From Streptomyces cyanogenus (GTDB taxonomy: Bacteria; Actinomycetota; Actinomycetes; Streptomycetales; Streptomycetaceae), in assembly GCF_017526105.1 (NCBI RefSeq), contig NZ_CP071839.1, forward strand, positions 992,001 through 1,056,000: a stretch of 64,000 bases of DNA, in the 5' to 3' direction. The position numbers were made by a program, and so were the translations under genes. The notes under the pieces are model-generated. The model was not told where the DNA came from, searched no databases, and saw nothing but the letters and a program-made list of their open reading frames with translations. Shown here in pieces: positions 42,127 through 49,885 of the stretch; position 1 is the stretch's first letter, and every line of letters starts with the position of its first letter.

Positions 42127-43512
42127 ATGTCGCTCCTGCGGTCCTCCGCCCCCGCGCCGGCGCCGTCCCCGGCCGCGCGCCGGATCATCCGCCTGAACAA
42201 CGGCTTCCAGCTGCTGTTCAACCTGCTGTGGTGGATGCCCGTGTTCTACGCCTACCAGCGGGACGCGGGCCTGTCCGACGGCCAGATCTTCGGCATCCAG
42301 AGCATCTACTACATCGCCTTCTGCCTGTTCGAGATACCGACCGGGATCGTCGCCGACCGTATCGGCGCCCGCAACTGCCTGCGTGCGGGAGCGGTGGTCA
42401 TGACGGCGGCGAATCTGGTGCCCGTGCTGGCACCGACGTACACCGGTTTCCTCGCGCACTTCCTCGCCATCGCGGCCGGACGGTCCCTGACGTCGGGCGC
42501 GGCCAGTGCCTATCTCTACGAGGGGCTGCGCGCGGAGCGGGCGGACGCCCACTACCTGAGGGCCGAGGGAACGGCACGTGCCCTCGGGCTCGCCGCCAAG
42601 GTCGTCTGCTGGCCGCTCGTGGGGCCGCTGATGACGCTGGCGCCGCAGACGCCGTACGTGCTGAGCGCGGCGAGCGCGGCCGGTTCCCTGGGCTGCGCGC
42701 TCGCCCTGCCGCGGCTCGCCGCGCGCGGGACGGACAACCGGCCGCGTTCCCCGGCGCGGACCGGCGGGGGCTTCCTGCGGGACACGGGTGCCGCGCTGCG
42801 TGCGCTGCGGTCCTCTCCGTGGCTGGCCCTGCTCATGGTCCAGGGCGTCGCCGTGTTCACGCTGTCGCGCATCTGCCAGGTCAACCTGTTCCAGCCGGTG
42901 CTCCTGGAGCACGGCATCGGGGAGAACGCACACGGCAGTGTGCTCGCGGCCATGACGGTCGCCGAGGCGGTGGCGTCGGCCCGCCCGCAGTGGCTGAGCC
43001 GCCGGCTGCCGCCTGTCGTCTGGGTGTCCCTGCTGAGCGTGGCGCTCGCCGCAGCCCTGGCGGGCACCGCCGTCGGCGGACCCTGGACCGTGGTCGCCCT
43101 GCTGTGCGCGTTCGCCGCGCTCACCGGGTTCGTCTATCCGGTGCAGCGCAAGCTCGTCAACGACGCAGTCCCGGCACACGCGCCCCGTGCCACGCTGCTG
43201 TCGGTGGAGAGCATCGTGGACCGTGGCGTGTGCGCGCTGGCCGCGGTGGCCGCCGGCGCGTATCTGGCGGCGGGCCGGCTGGACGCACTGCTGTGGCACA
43301 GTGCCGCGATCACCTGCGTCCTGATGCCGGCCCTCCACCTGGCGCTGCACCGGGCCGATCGGGCCGGCGCCCCGGACGGGGAGGGCGGCACGGCCTCCGG
43401 CGCCCGCGGACGGAACTCCGCCTCGGCGGGACAACCCGTCTCCCCGGCAGACATCGCCTCGGCGGACCGACCCGTCTCCCTGCCGGCCGACGAGGGCGCT
43501 GCGCCACGCTGA
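42127..43512 (+). CDS. MFS transporter
   Basis: This 461-aa protein has about 12 membrane helices, with the MFS inter-helix motif GIVADRIGARNCLRAG after helix 2. A basic N-terminus and a 60-residue hydrophilic tail with two PVS-type repeats (GQPVSPADIASADRPVSLPAD) flank the core. It starts 8 bases after the dikinase stop with GGTGAGG upstream. Its place at the end of the ligase/dikinase operon suggests it exports the pathway product or gives self-protection. Confidence 0.88.
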   Translation: MSLLRSSAPAPAPSPAARRIIRLNNGFQLLFNLLWWMPVFYAYQRDAGLSDGQIFGIQSIYYIAFCLFEIPTGIVADRIGARNCLRAGAVVMTAANLVPVLAPTYTGFLAHFLAIAAGRSLTSGAASAYLYEGLRAERADAHYLRAEGTARALGLAAKVVCWPLVGPLMTLAPQTPYVLSAASAAGSLGCALALPRLAARGTDNRPRSPARTGGGFLRDTGAALRALRSSPWLALLMVQGVAVFTLSRICQVNLFQPVLLEHGIGENAHGSVLAAMTVAEAVASARPQWLSRRLPPVVWVSLLSVALAAALAGTAVGGPWTVVALLCAFAALTGFVYPVQRKLVNDAVPAHAPRATLLSVESIVDRGVCALAAVAAGAYLAAGRLDALLWHSAAITCVLMPALHLALHRADRAGAPDGEGGTASGARGRNSASAGQPVSPADIASADRPVSLPADEGAAPR

Positions 43513-44411
43513 CGACGCGTGTCCGAGGGCGTGCGGCCGAGGATGTGCGGCCCCTCAGGTCTCGGCTTGCGCGACCTGACTCCGTCGGCCTTGATACATC
43601 CGGGCTTTTCCGTCCGCAGGGCCGTAGCCGTCGCGGCCCGGAAGGAATGGTCCATTTTCGGCCTCTCGAACAGTTGCTTGATGCGGATGCGTAGACGGGG
43701 ACGAGGTGAGGAGGCTTGCGGGCCGGCAATTCGCCTGCGCCGGCCGGACCACTGTCGCCGGTCCGCGACCTGCTCGAAATCCCCACCTGCGGCCAAACGT
43801 TCGAAGTGTGCGCCGGAATGGAACAAGCCATCGGTCGAGCGTCGCCCGGGCGAGGTATTCGGCCAACAGGCGCAATGCTTTGCGATCAACGATATGCCGG
43901 TGCGGTCTGCGCGGTGAACGCCAAGGTCAGAGCCTGCCCCGGGCGTCCGCACCGGCATCGGCGGCACCACATCAGCCGGCCGTCACCGGTCTGTCCGTCG
44001 GCACACCCGGCGCACGTCAACACACCCGTAGACGTAAATGATCAGTGGGCCAACCTCGAACCTTGAACACAAATTACACACATACTCTCTCCATACCGGT
44101 TCCGATGGTCTAGATTGACCGTGCTTCAGCTGTTCGGAGACGAGGCAGCCATTAAATGATCAACAGGTCCGGAGCTGCGGAAGGCCGTTAGTCGCCTGCC
44201 CGGCGCCGGACGGGGGGTTGATCAATTCGTGGCTCCCGAGAGGGGTCTTGGGTGTGGGGAGCACCCGAGGAAACAGCCCGGGATGTCATGCGCCAGGGGG
44301 GCGGGGGCCTCCCGAGGGGAGGAGCAGCGCGGTGCGGGAGGCGGGGGCCTCCCGAGGGGAGCAAACAGTGTTGGGCGACAACGTCGAATCACTGGGAACC
44401 TGGGGGGTTCT
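43513..44411. promoter_or_regulatory. 899-nt control region upstream of the exopolysaccharide operon
   Basis: No gene is convincing here. Several short frames on both strands lack family features or ribosome-binding sites. The 44030-44170 segment is unusually AT-rich for this genome and probably contains the promoter. TGATCA occurs three times (44039-44044, 44158-44163, 44219-44224); the first two lie in identical 10-mers TAAATGATCA. A 21-base GC-rich element is repeated at 44301 and 44341. Confidence 0.55.
44301..44361. repeat. Two identical 21-nt GC-rich repeats, 40-nt period
   Basis: The 21 bases at 44301-44321 and 44341-44361 are identical (begin GCGGGGGCCTCC, end CGAGGGGAG). Each contains a CCTCCC/GGGGAG hairpin. 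They lie in the leader of the first exopolysaccharide gene and resemble the short hairpin repeats found between Streptomyces genes. Confidence 0.75.
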
Positions 44412-45890
44412 GTGCGGCAAGGGGGACTTGTCAGCTCGTTTCCGTCGGCGCGCGGGCGTCTGGAGAACGGGGCGATCAGCCGGCCCGCGATCGAATGGGA
44501 GCAGCGGTACCGCCGTACCGTGATCATCAGCGACACCGTGGCCACCGCCGTCGTGGTGGCGGCGATCGGCAACTTCTTCGGGGCCCGCGACGCGGCCAAC
44601 TGGCACGAGAAGTGGGGGATTCTCGCATTCGGCTCCGAGCTGCTGGTACTGGGGGCCCTCGCGGTCAGCCGGTCGTGGGCTCCCGCCGTGCTCGGCCAGG
44701 GCGCCGAGGAATTCCGCCGGCTCGGACGCGCGCTGTTCACGGCGACCGTCGTCCTTGCGCTCGGCGGGATCGCTCTCACCTCGCGCAACATCAAGCTGTG
44801 GATCTTCGTCGCGATCCCCGCGATCGCGCTCGTCACCATGACCGCGCGGTACCTGCTGCGGCTGTGGCTGCACAAACAGCGCAAGGAAGGACGGTGCCTG
44901 AGGCCGGTGCTCGCAGCCGGCAGCCCGGCCACCGTAGGCGACCTCATCACCCGGACCCGCAAGTTCCCGCACCTCGGCTGGCGCGTGGACGCGGTGTGCA
45001 CGACGGACGGAGTCGGACTCGACGGTGACGAGATCGACGGGGTACCGGTCGTCGGCCAACTCACGGACGTCGCCAAGCACGTCCACCACGACGGCTACCG
45101 CGTCGTCGCGGTCACACCGGACCCGCACTGGTCACCGGACCGGCTGCAGCGGCTGGCCTGGAACCTCGAAGGCAGCGACGCCGAGATGATCGTGGCGCCC
45201 GTGCTGATGGAGGTGGCCGGCCCGCGGCTGCACGTCGACGCGGTGCTCGGAATACCGCTGCTGCGGGTCAGCATGCCGACCTTCACCGGGGGCCGCCGGG
45301 CGGTCAAGGGGGTCGTCGACCGGATGGGCGCGGCGATCCTGCTGGTGCTGTTCTCACCGCTGATGCTGCTGGTCGGCCTGCTCGTGCTGGCGGACAGTCG
45401 CGGTGGGGCGTTCTACCGCCAGCGCAGGGTCGGCAAGGACGGCCGTGAGTTCACGATTCTCAAGTTCCGCACCATGGTCGTCGGGGCCGACCGGGCACGG
45501 GCCCAGCTGGCCGACCGCAACGAGGGCGCCGGCCCGCTGTTCAAGCTCCGCCGGGATCCGCGGGTGACCCGGGTGGGAACGGTGCTGCGCCGGTACTCGC
45601 TCGACGAACTCCCGCAGCTTTTCAACGTGCTCACCGGATCGATGTCGCTCGTCGGTCCGCGGCCTCCGCTGCCGGAGGAGTGCGCCGCGTACGGCCCCGA
45701 CATCCGGCGGCGGCTGCTGGTCAAGCCCGGACTCACCGGGCTGTGGCAGATCAGCGGACGCAGCGACCTGTCGTGGGAGGAGGCGGTCCGGCTGGACCTG
45801 CGGTACGTGGAGGACTGGTCGCTCGCCCTGGACACAGTGATCTTGTGGAAGACGCTGCGAGCGGTGCTCCACGGGCAGGGCGCCTACTGA
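44412..45890 (+). CDS. Initiating sugar-1-phosphate transferase (polyprenyl glycosylphosphotransferase)
   Basis: This 492-aa protein has N-terminal membrane helices (about 32-55, 65-85, 95-115 and 120-140), a degenerate nucleotide-binding middle region, another helix near 310 (AAILLVLFSPLMLLVGLLVL), and the C-terminal catalytic domain. That domain carries YRQRRVGKDGREFTILKFRT, RRYSLDELPQLFNVLTGSMS, LVGPRPPLPEE and KPGLTGLWQISGRSDL. It loads the first sugar phosphate onto undecaprenyl phosphate at the inner face of the membrane. GTG at 44412 follows a G-run and fits family N-termini; the frame is open upstream to 44229, but that part is repeat sequence. It is the first gene of the long exopolysaccharide operon. 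Confidence 0.88.
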   Translation: MRQGGLVSSFPSARGRLENGAISRPAIEWEQRYRRTVIISDTVATAVVVAAIGNFFGARDAANWHEKWGILAFGSELLVLGALAVSRSWAPAVLGQGAEEFRRLGRALFTATVVLALGGIALTSRNIKLWIFVAIPAIALVTMTARYLLRLWLHKQRKEGRCLRPVLAAGSPATVGDLITRTRKFPHLGWRVDAVCTTDGVGLDGDEIDGVPVVGQLTDVAKHVHHDGYRVVAVTPDPHWSPDRLQRLAWNLEGSDAEMIVAPVLMEVAGPRLHVDAVLGIPLLRVSMPTFTGGRRAVKGVVDRMGAAILLVLFSPLMLLVGLLVLADSRGGAFYRQRRVGKDGREFTILKFRTMVVGADRARAQLADRNEGAGPLFKLRRDPRVTRVGTVLRRYSLDELPQLFNVLTGSMSLVGPRPPLPEECAAYGPDIRRRLLVKPGLTGLWQISGRSDLSWEEAVRLDLRYVEDWSLALDTVILWKTLRAVLHGQGAY

Positions 45891-45891
45891 T

Positions 45892-45945
45892 GCGCGGGGG
45901 CCGTCGTCCGGCCCCCGCGCGCGGACCGCAGGCCGGAAGGCCTGC
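45892..45945 (+). terminator. Tandem stem-loops between the first and second exopolysaccharide genes
   Basis: The first hairpin has an 11-bp perfect stem (GCGCGGGGGCC 45892-45902, GGCCCCCGCGC 45910-45920, 7-base loop). The second has a 7-bp stem (GCAGGCC 45928-45934, GGCCTGC 45939-45945) with a GGAA loop. They start right after the transferase stop and end 20 bases before the next start, so they may attenuate transcription or set mRNA stoichiometry. Confidence 0.6.
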
Positions 45946-45965
45946 CTGGGGGGGAGGAACGGATC

Positions 45966-47282
45966 ATGAAGGTCAGCGTTTTCGGGCTCGGCTACGTGGG
46001 CTGTGTGTCGGCCGCGTGCCTGGCCAGCATGGGTCACGAAGTCATCGGGGTGGACGTGAACCAGGTGAAGGTCGACCTGGTCAACGACGGCAAGGCCCCG
46101 GTCGTGGAGGAGCTGATCGGCGAGCTCATCGCCGATGTGGTGAACACCGGAGCCCTGCGCGCCACCGGTGACGTCCGCGAGGCGATCAGGGAGAGCGAGG
46201 TGTCGCTGGTCTGTGTGGGCACGCCGTCGGAGCCCAACGGCAGCCTGTGCACCACGTACCTGGAACGGGTCACCGAACAGATCGGCGCCGCACTGGCCGA
46301 GCGGGGCGGGCGGCACACCGTCGTCTTCCGCAGCACCATGCTGCCGGGCACCTGCCTGAACCTGCTGGTGCCGATCCTGGAGAAGTACGTCGGCGGCACG
46401 GCCGGGGCGGACATCGGGATCGCGGTCAACCCGGAGTTCCTGCGCGAGGGTACGAGCGTGCGGGACTTCTTCGACCCGCCCAAGACCGTCATCGGCGAAC
46501 TCGACCCGGCGAGCGGCGACGCGGTGATGGCGCTCTACGGCGGTTTGCCCGGCGAGGTGTTCCGGGTGCCGATCCCGACGGCCGAGGCGATCAAATACGC
46601 GGACAACGCCTTCCACGGCCTCAAGATCGGCTTCGCGAACGAGCTGGGCGCGGTGTGCCAGGCGCTCGGGGTGGACTCGCACCAGGTGATGGACGTCTTC
46701 CTGGCCGACCACAAGCTGAACATCAGCCCCGCCTACCTGCGGCCCGGCTTCGCCTTCGGCGGCTCCTGCCTGCCCAAGGACCTGCGCAGCCTGGTCCACG
46801 CGGCGCAGCGGGCCGACGTCTCGGTGCCCATCCTCGCCCACGTGCTGCCCTCCAACTCCGACCATCTGCAGCGCGCGGTGGAGCTGGTGGAGCGCACCGG
46901 CAGACGCCGGGTGGGCCTGTTCGGGCTGTCGTTCAAACCCGGCACCGACGACCTCCGCGAGAGCCCGCTCGTCGAGCTGGCGGAGAGACTCTTCGGCAAG
47001 GGGTACGACCTCAGGATCTACGACGCCAACGTGAGCCTGTCCCGGCTGCTCGGCGCGAACCGCGAGTACATCGAGACCCGGCTGCCGCACCTCGCGCAGC
47101 TGCTCGCGGACTCCGTCGAGGAGGTGCTCGACCACGCCGAGGTCTGCCTGGTCGGGACCAGGGACCCGGCCGTGCTGTCGGCGCTGCCCCACGAGGACGG
47201 TCCGGTGATCGTCGACCTCGTCCGCCTTCCCGACGCCGAGACGCGCCGGACCGACCCGGGATACGTGGGCCTTGCCTGGTGA
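45966..47282 (+). CDS. AlgD-like GDP-mannose 6-dehydrogenase (UDP-glucose/GDP-mannose dehydrogenase family)
   Basis: This 438-aa protein has an N-terminal Rossmann fold (MKVSVFGLGYVGCVSAACLA), INPEFLREG-type loop (VNPEFLREGTSVRDFF), the active-site Cys268 in FAFGGSCLPKDLRSL, and a C-terminal nucleotide-sugar domain (LSFKPGTDDLRESP). It oxidises a nucleotide hexose to the uronic acid in two NAD+-dependent steps. Its length and the Cys268 position agree with Pseudomonas GDP-mannose dehydrogenase AlgD, so GDP-mannuronate is more likely than UDP-glucuronate; UDP-sugar specificity is not excluded. A strong GGGGGGGAGGAA site precedes ATG at 45966. The polymer is therefore expected to contain uronic acid. 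Confidence 0.88.
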   Translation: MKVSVFGLGYVGCVSAACLASMGHEVIGVDVNQVKVDLVNDGKAPVVEELIGELIADVVNTGALRATGDVREAIRESEVSLVCVGTPSEPNGSLCTTYLERVTEQIGAALAERGGRHTVVFRSTMLPGTCLNLLVPILEKYVGGTAGADIGIAVNPEFLREGTSVRDFFDPPKTVIGELDPASGDAVMALYGGLPGEVFRVPIPTAEAIKYADNAFHGLKIGFANELGAVCQALGVDSHQVMDVFLADHKLNISPAYLRPGFAFGGSCLPKDLRSLVHAAQRADVSVPILAHVLPSNSDHLQRAVELVERTGRRRVGLFGLSFKPGTDDLRESPLVELAERLFGKGYDLRIYDANVSLSRLLGANREYIETRLPHLAQLLADSVEEVLDHAEVCLVGTRDPAVLSALPHEDGPVIVDLVRLPDAETRRTDPGYVGLAW

Positions 47283-48543
47283 AAGAAGCGGCGGCGACCG
47301 GCCGGACCGGCGCGCGCTGATCCTGGTGGAGAACCTGTCGGTGCCGTTCGACCGGCGGGTGTGGCAGGAGTGCACGACGCTGCGCGACGCGGGCTGGGAG
47401 GTGCACGTCATCTGCCCGCGCGGGAACAAGCGGGACACGGAGCCGGAGGCGGAGATCGACGGGGTACGGATCCACCGCTACCCGTTGCGCGCGGCCACCG
47501 GAGGGCCGGCCGGCTACCTCAGGGAGTACGGCTCGGCGTTGTGGCACACGGCCCGGCTGGCCCGCAAGGTCGGCCCGGTCGACGTGGTCCACGCCTGCAA
47601 CCCGCCGGACCTGCTGTTCCTGCCGGCACTGTGGCTGAAGCGGCGCGGCGCACGGTTCGTCTTCGACCAGCACGACCTGGTACCCGAGCTGTACCTCTCG
47701 CGGTTCGGCCGCGGCGAGGACCTGCTCTACCGCGGTGTCCGCGCGCTGGAACGGCTGACCTACCGGGCCGCGGACGTCGTACTCGCCACGAACGAGAGCT
47801 ACCGGGACGTCGCGGTGCGCCGTGGCGGCCGGCGGCCGGAGGACGTCTTCGTGGTGCGCAGCGCCCCCGACATCGACCGGTTCCGTCCCGTACCGCCCGA
47901 GCCGGAGCTGAAGCGCGGCAAGCCTCATCTGCTGTGCTACCTGGGCGTGATGGGACCGCAGGACGGTGTCGACTACGCCTTGCGGGCCCTCGCGAGACTG
48001 CGCGACGAGTTCGGGCGGACCGACTGGCACGCGGTGTTCGTCGGCGCCGGCGACACCTTCGACGCGATGGTGGAGCTGGCCCGGCGGCTCGGGCTCTCGG
48101 AGCAGGTGCAGTTCACCGGGCGCATCCCGGACGCCGACCTGGTGCGCTACCTGTCCACCGCGGACGTGTGCCTCTCCCCCGACCCGCACAATCCGCTCAA
48201 CGACGTGTCGACCATGAACAAGGTCCTGGAGTACATGGTGATGGGCCGGCCGATCGTCTCGTTCGACCTCCGGGAGGCACGCGTCTCCGCCGGTGACGCC
48301 GCCGTCTACGCGCCCGCCAACGACGAGACCGAGTTCGCGGGGCTCATCGCGCTGCTGCTGGACGATCCGGAACAGCGGGCCCGGATGGGCAAGATCGGCC
48401 AGGAGCGGATCGGAGGGCCGCTCTCCTGGCGGAACTCGCAAGCGTCGCTGCTCGCCGCCTACGCCGCCGCCTGCCGTGACCACGCTCCGGTGTCGACGGG
48501 CGCCGGGACGAGGCAGCAAGGAGGCCGCGCCGTTGAGCGATGA
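47272..48543 (+). CDS. Family 4 glycosyltransferase (GT-B)
   Basis: This 423-aa protein has a GT-B fold: N-terminal LVENLSVPFDRRVWQECTTL and VDVVHACNPPDLLFLPALWL, C-terminal LGVMGPQDGVDYALRAL, FTGRIPDADLVRYLSTADV and KVLEYMVMGRPIVSFDL. It should add a sugar from a nucleotide donor to the lipid-linked repeat unit on the cytoplasmic face. The start is unusual: TTG at 47272, overlapping the dehydrogenase stop by 11 bases; the next good start would delete the first beta strand. Its own end overlaps the next gene by 11 bases. Confidence 0.87.
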   Translation: MPGERSGGDRPDRRALILVENLSVPFDRRVWQECTTLRDAGWEVHVICPRGNKRDTEPEAEIDGVRIHRYPLRAATGGPAGYLREYGSALWHTARLARKVGPVDVVHACNPPDLLFLPALWLKRRGARFVFDQHDLVPELYLSRFGRGEDLLYRGVRALERLTYRAADVVLATNESYRDVAVRRGGRRPEDVFVVRSAPDIDRFRPVPPEPELKRGKPHLLCYLGVMGPQDGVDYALRALARLRDEFGRTDWHAVFVGAGDTFDAMVELARRLGLSEQVQFTGRIPDADLVRYLSTADVCLSPDPHNPLNDVSTMNKVLEYMVMGRPIVSFDLREARVSAGDAAVYAPANDETEFAGLIALLLDDPEQRARMGKIGQERIGGPLSWRNSQASLLAAYAAACRDHAPVSTGAGTRQQGGRAVER

Positions 48544-49885
48544 CACGATACGCCTGGTCACGATCGGGCGGATGCTCCGCCGGCGCTGGCGGCTGCTCAC
48601 CATCCTCGCCGTGGTGGGTGCGCTCGTCGGCTACGGAACCTCCTTGCTGATCCCGCCGCGCTACACGACGTCGGCATCGGTGCTGCTGCCGGGTGCGTGG
48701 GAGGAGCGCGAGCTGCTGACCCAGACGGAGATCGCGACCAGTTCGGTGGTGGTCGACCGCGCGGCCGCCAAGCTCGGCTGGGCGGGGGTCGGCGGCAGGG
48801 AGCTGCGGGACCGGGTGAGCGCCCAGGCCGCCGACGGGAACATCATCAAGATCTCGGGCACGGCCGACACCCCGGAGCGCGCACAGCAACTCTGTGACCA
48901 GGTGGCCCAGCAGTTCGTCACCTTCGCCGCGCAGATCGTGGGCGACAACACCGACCCCGAAGCGGCGACACGGCTCGAAGCACTGCGGCAGATGGTGGTG
49001 AAGACCAGCAGCCGCATCACCGAGCTGGCCGACGCGGCCGATCCGGGGCAGACCGTGGAGAGCGTGCAGGCCCGCACCGACCTCGAGAAGCTGCGCACCA
49101 CGCTGCAGGAGGCGATGAAGAAGCTGGACCAGGCCGACCCGGCCGCCACCAGGGCCAGCATGGTCGTCATGGGGCCGGCGCCCCGGCCGGCCGGCGAGGC
49201 ACCGCCGACGAGGATGCAACTCGCCGGCGGCGGGGCGCTGCTGTTCTTCCTGCTCGCGGTCATCGGCCATCTCACCGCCGCGCGGATGAACCGCCGGCTG
49301 CGCACCGAACCGGAGATCGCCGCGGCACTGCGCTCGACGCTGCTGGGTACCGTCGACGTACCCGCCGGGCGGCCGGGGGGCCGTGGCCCGCAGGCCTGGA
49401 TCCGCCGGCTGCTGGGCGTCGGCACCCGGTGGGACGTACCCGCCCCGCAGGTGTCCGACGAGGCCGGCAGGCGGATCCGCTACCGGCGGGTGTGCGCCCG
49501 CCTCCGGGAGCAACTGCCCGCCCCCGGGCGGCTGCTGGTCGTCGTCCCCGGCGGTGACGACATCGCCCGCCGGGCCGCGGAGCAGCTCGTCGCCGAGGCC
49601 GGGAGCGATCCGCTGCTGCGGGTGGCGGAGGTCTCGGTGTCCGAACCGCTGGTGCCGGACCGCGACCACGAGTCCGGCGCCCTGGTCGTGCTGAGCGCGG
49701 GCAGCTGGACCGCGGCAGAACTCGCCGGCATCGCCGAGGCGTGTGCGGACGCCCGGCACAAGGTCGTCGGCATCGTGCTCGCCGGGACGGTCCGGATCCG
49801 CTCGGCGCGGTCCGCCGGCCGCCCTCGGGACGTCGCCGCGCCGCCGCTCGCGGTGGGCGCCGACGCGACGGGGGGTTCGAGATGA
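48533..49885 (+). CDS. Wzz-type polysaccharide co-polymerase, first of two
   Basis: This 450-aa protein has two membrane helices (about 20-40, LLTILAVVGALVGYGTSLLI, and about 225-245, LAGGGALLFFLLAVIGHL) flanking an extracytoplasmic Wzz domain. A cytoplasmic C-terminal domain of about 200 residues follows. That domain has the shape of a bacterial tyrosine-kinase (BY-kinase) domain but no proper P-loop (LLVVVPGGDDIARRAAEQL) and no terminal Tyr cluster. It is expected to control chain length and export together with Wzy. TTG at 48533 follows AAGGAGG by 8 bases and overlaps the previous gene. Confidence 0.8.
   Translation: MSDDTIRLVTIGRMLRRRWRLLTILAVVGALVGYGTSLLIPPRYTTSASVLLPGAWEERELLTQTEIATSSVVVDRAAAKLGWAGVGGRELRDRVSAQAADGNIIKISGTADTPERAQQLCDQVAQQFVTFAAQIVGDNTDPEAATRLEALRQMVVKTSSRITELADAADPGQTVESVQARTDLEKLRTTLQEAMKKLDQADPAATRASMVVMGPAPRPAGEAPPTRMQLAGGGALLFFLLAVIGHLTAARMNRRLRTEPEIAAALRSTLLGTVDVPAGRPGGRGPQAWIRRLLGVGTRWDVPAPQVSDEAGRRIRYRRVCARLREQLPAPGRLLVVVPGGDDIARRAAEQLVAEAGSDPLLRVAEVSVSEPLVPDRDHESGALVVLSAGSWTAAELAGIAEACADARHKVVGIVLAGTVRIRSARSAGRPRDVAAPPLAVGADATGGSR

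Noticed and set aside
43134-44066. Several frames on both strands before the exopolysaccharide operon
   Set aside because: No ribosome-binding sites or recognisable motifs; treated as control region.
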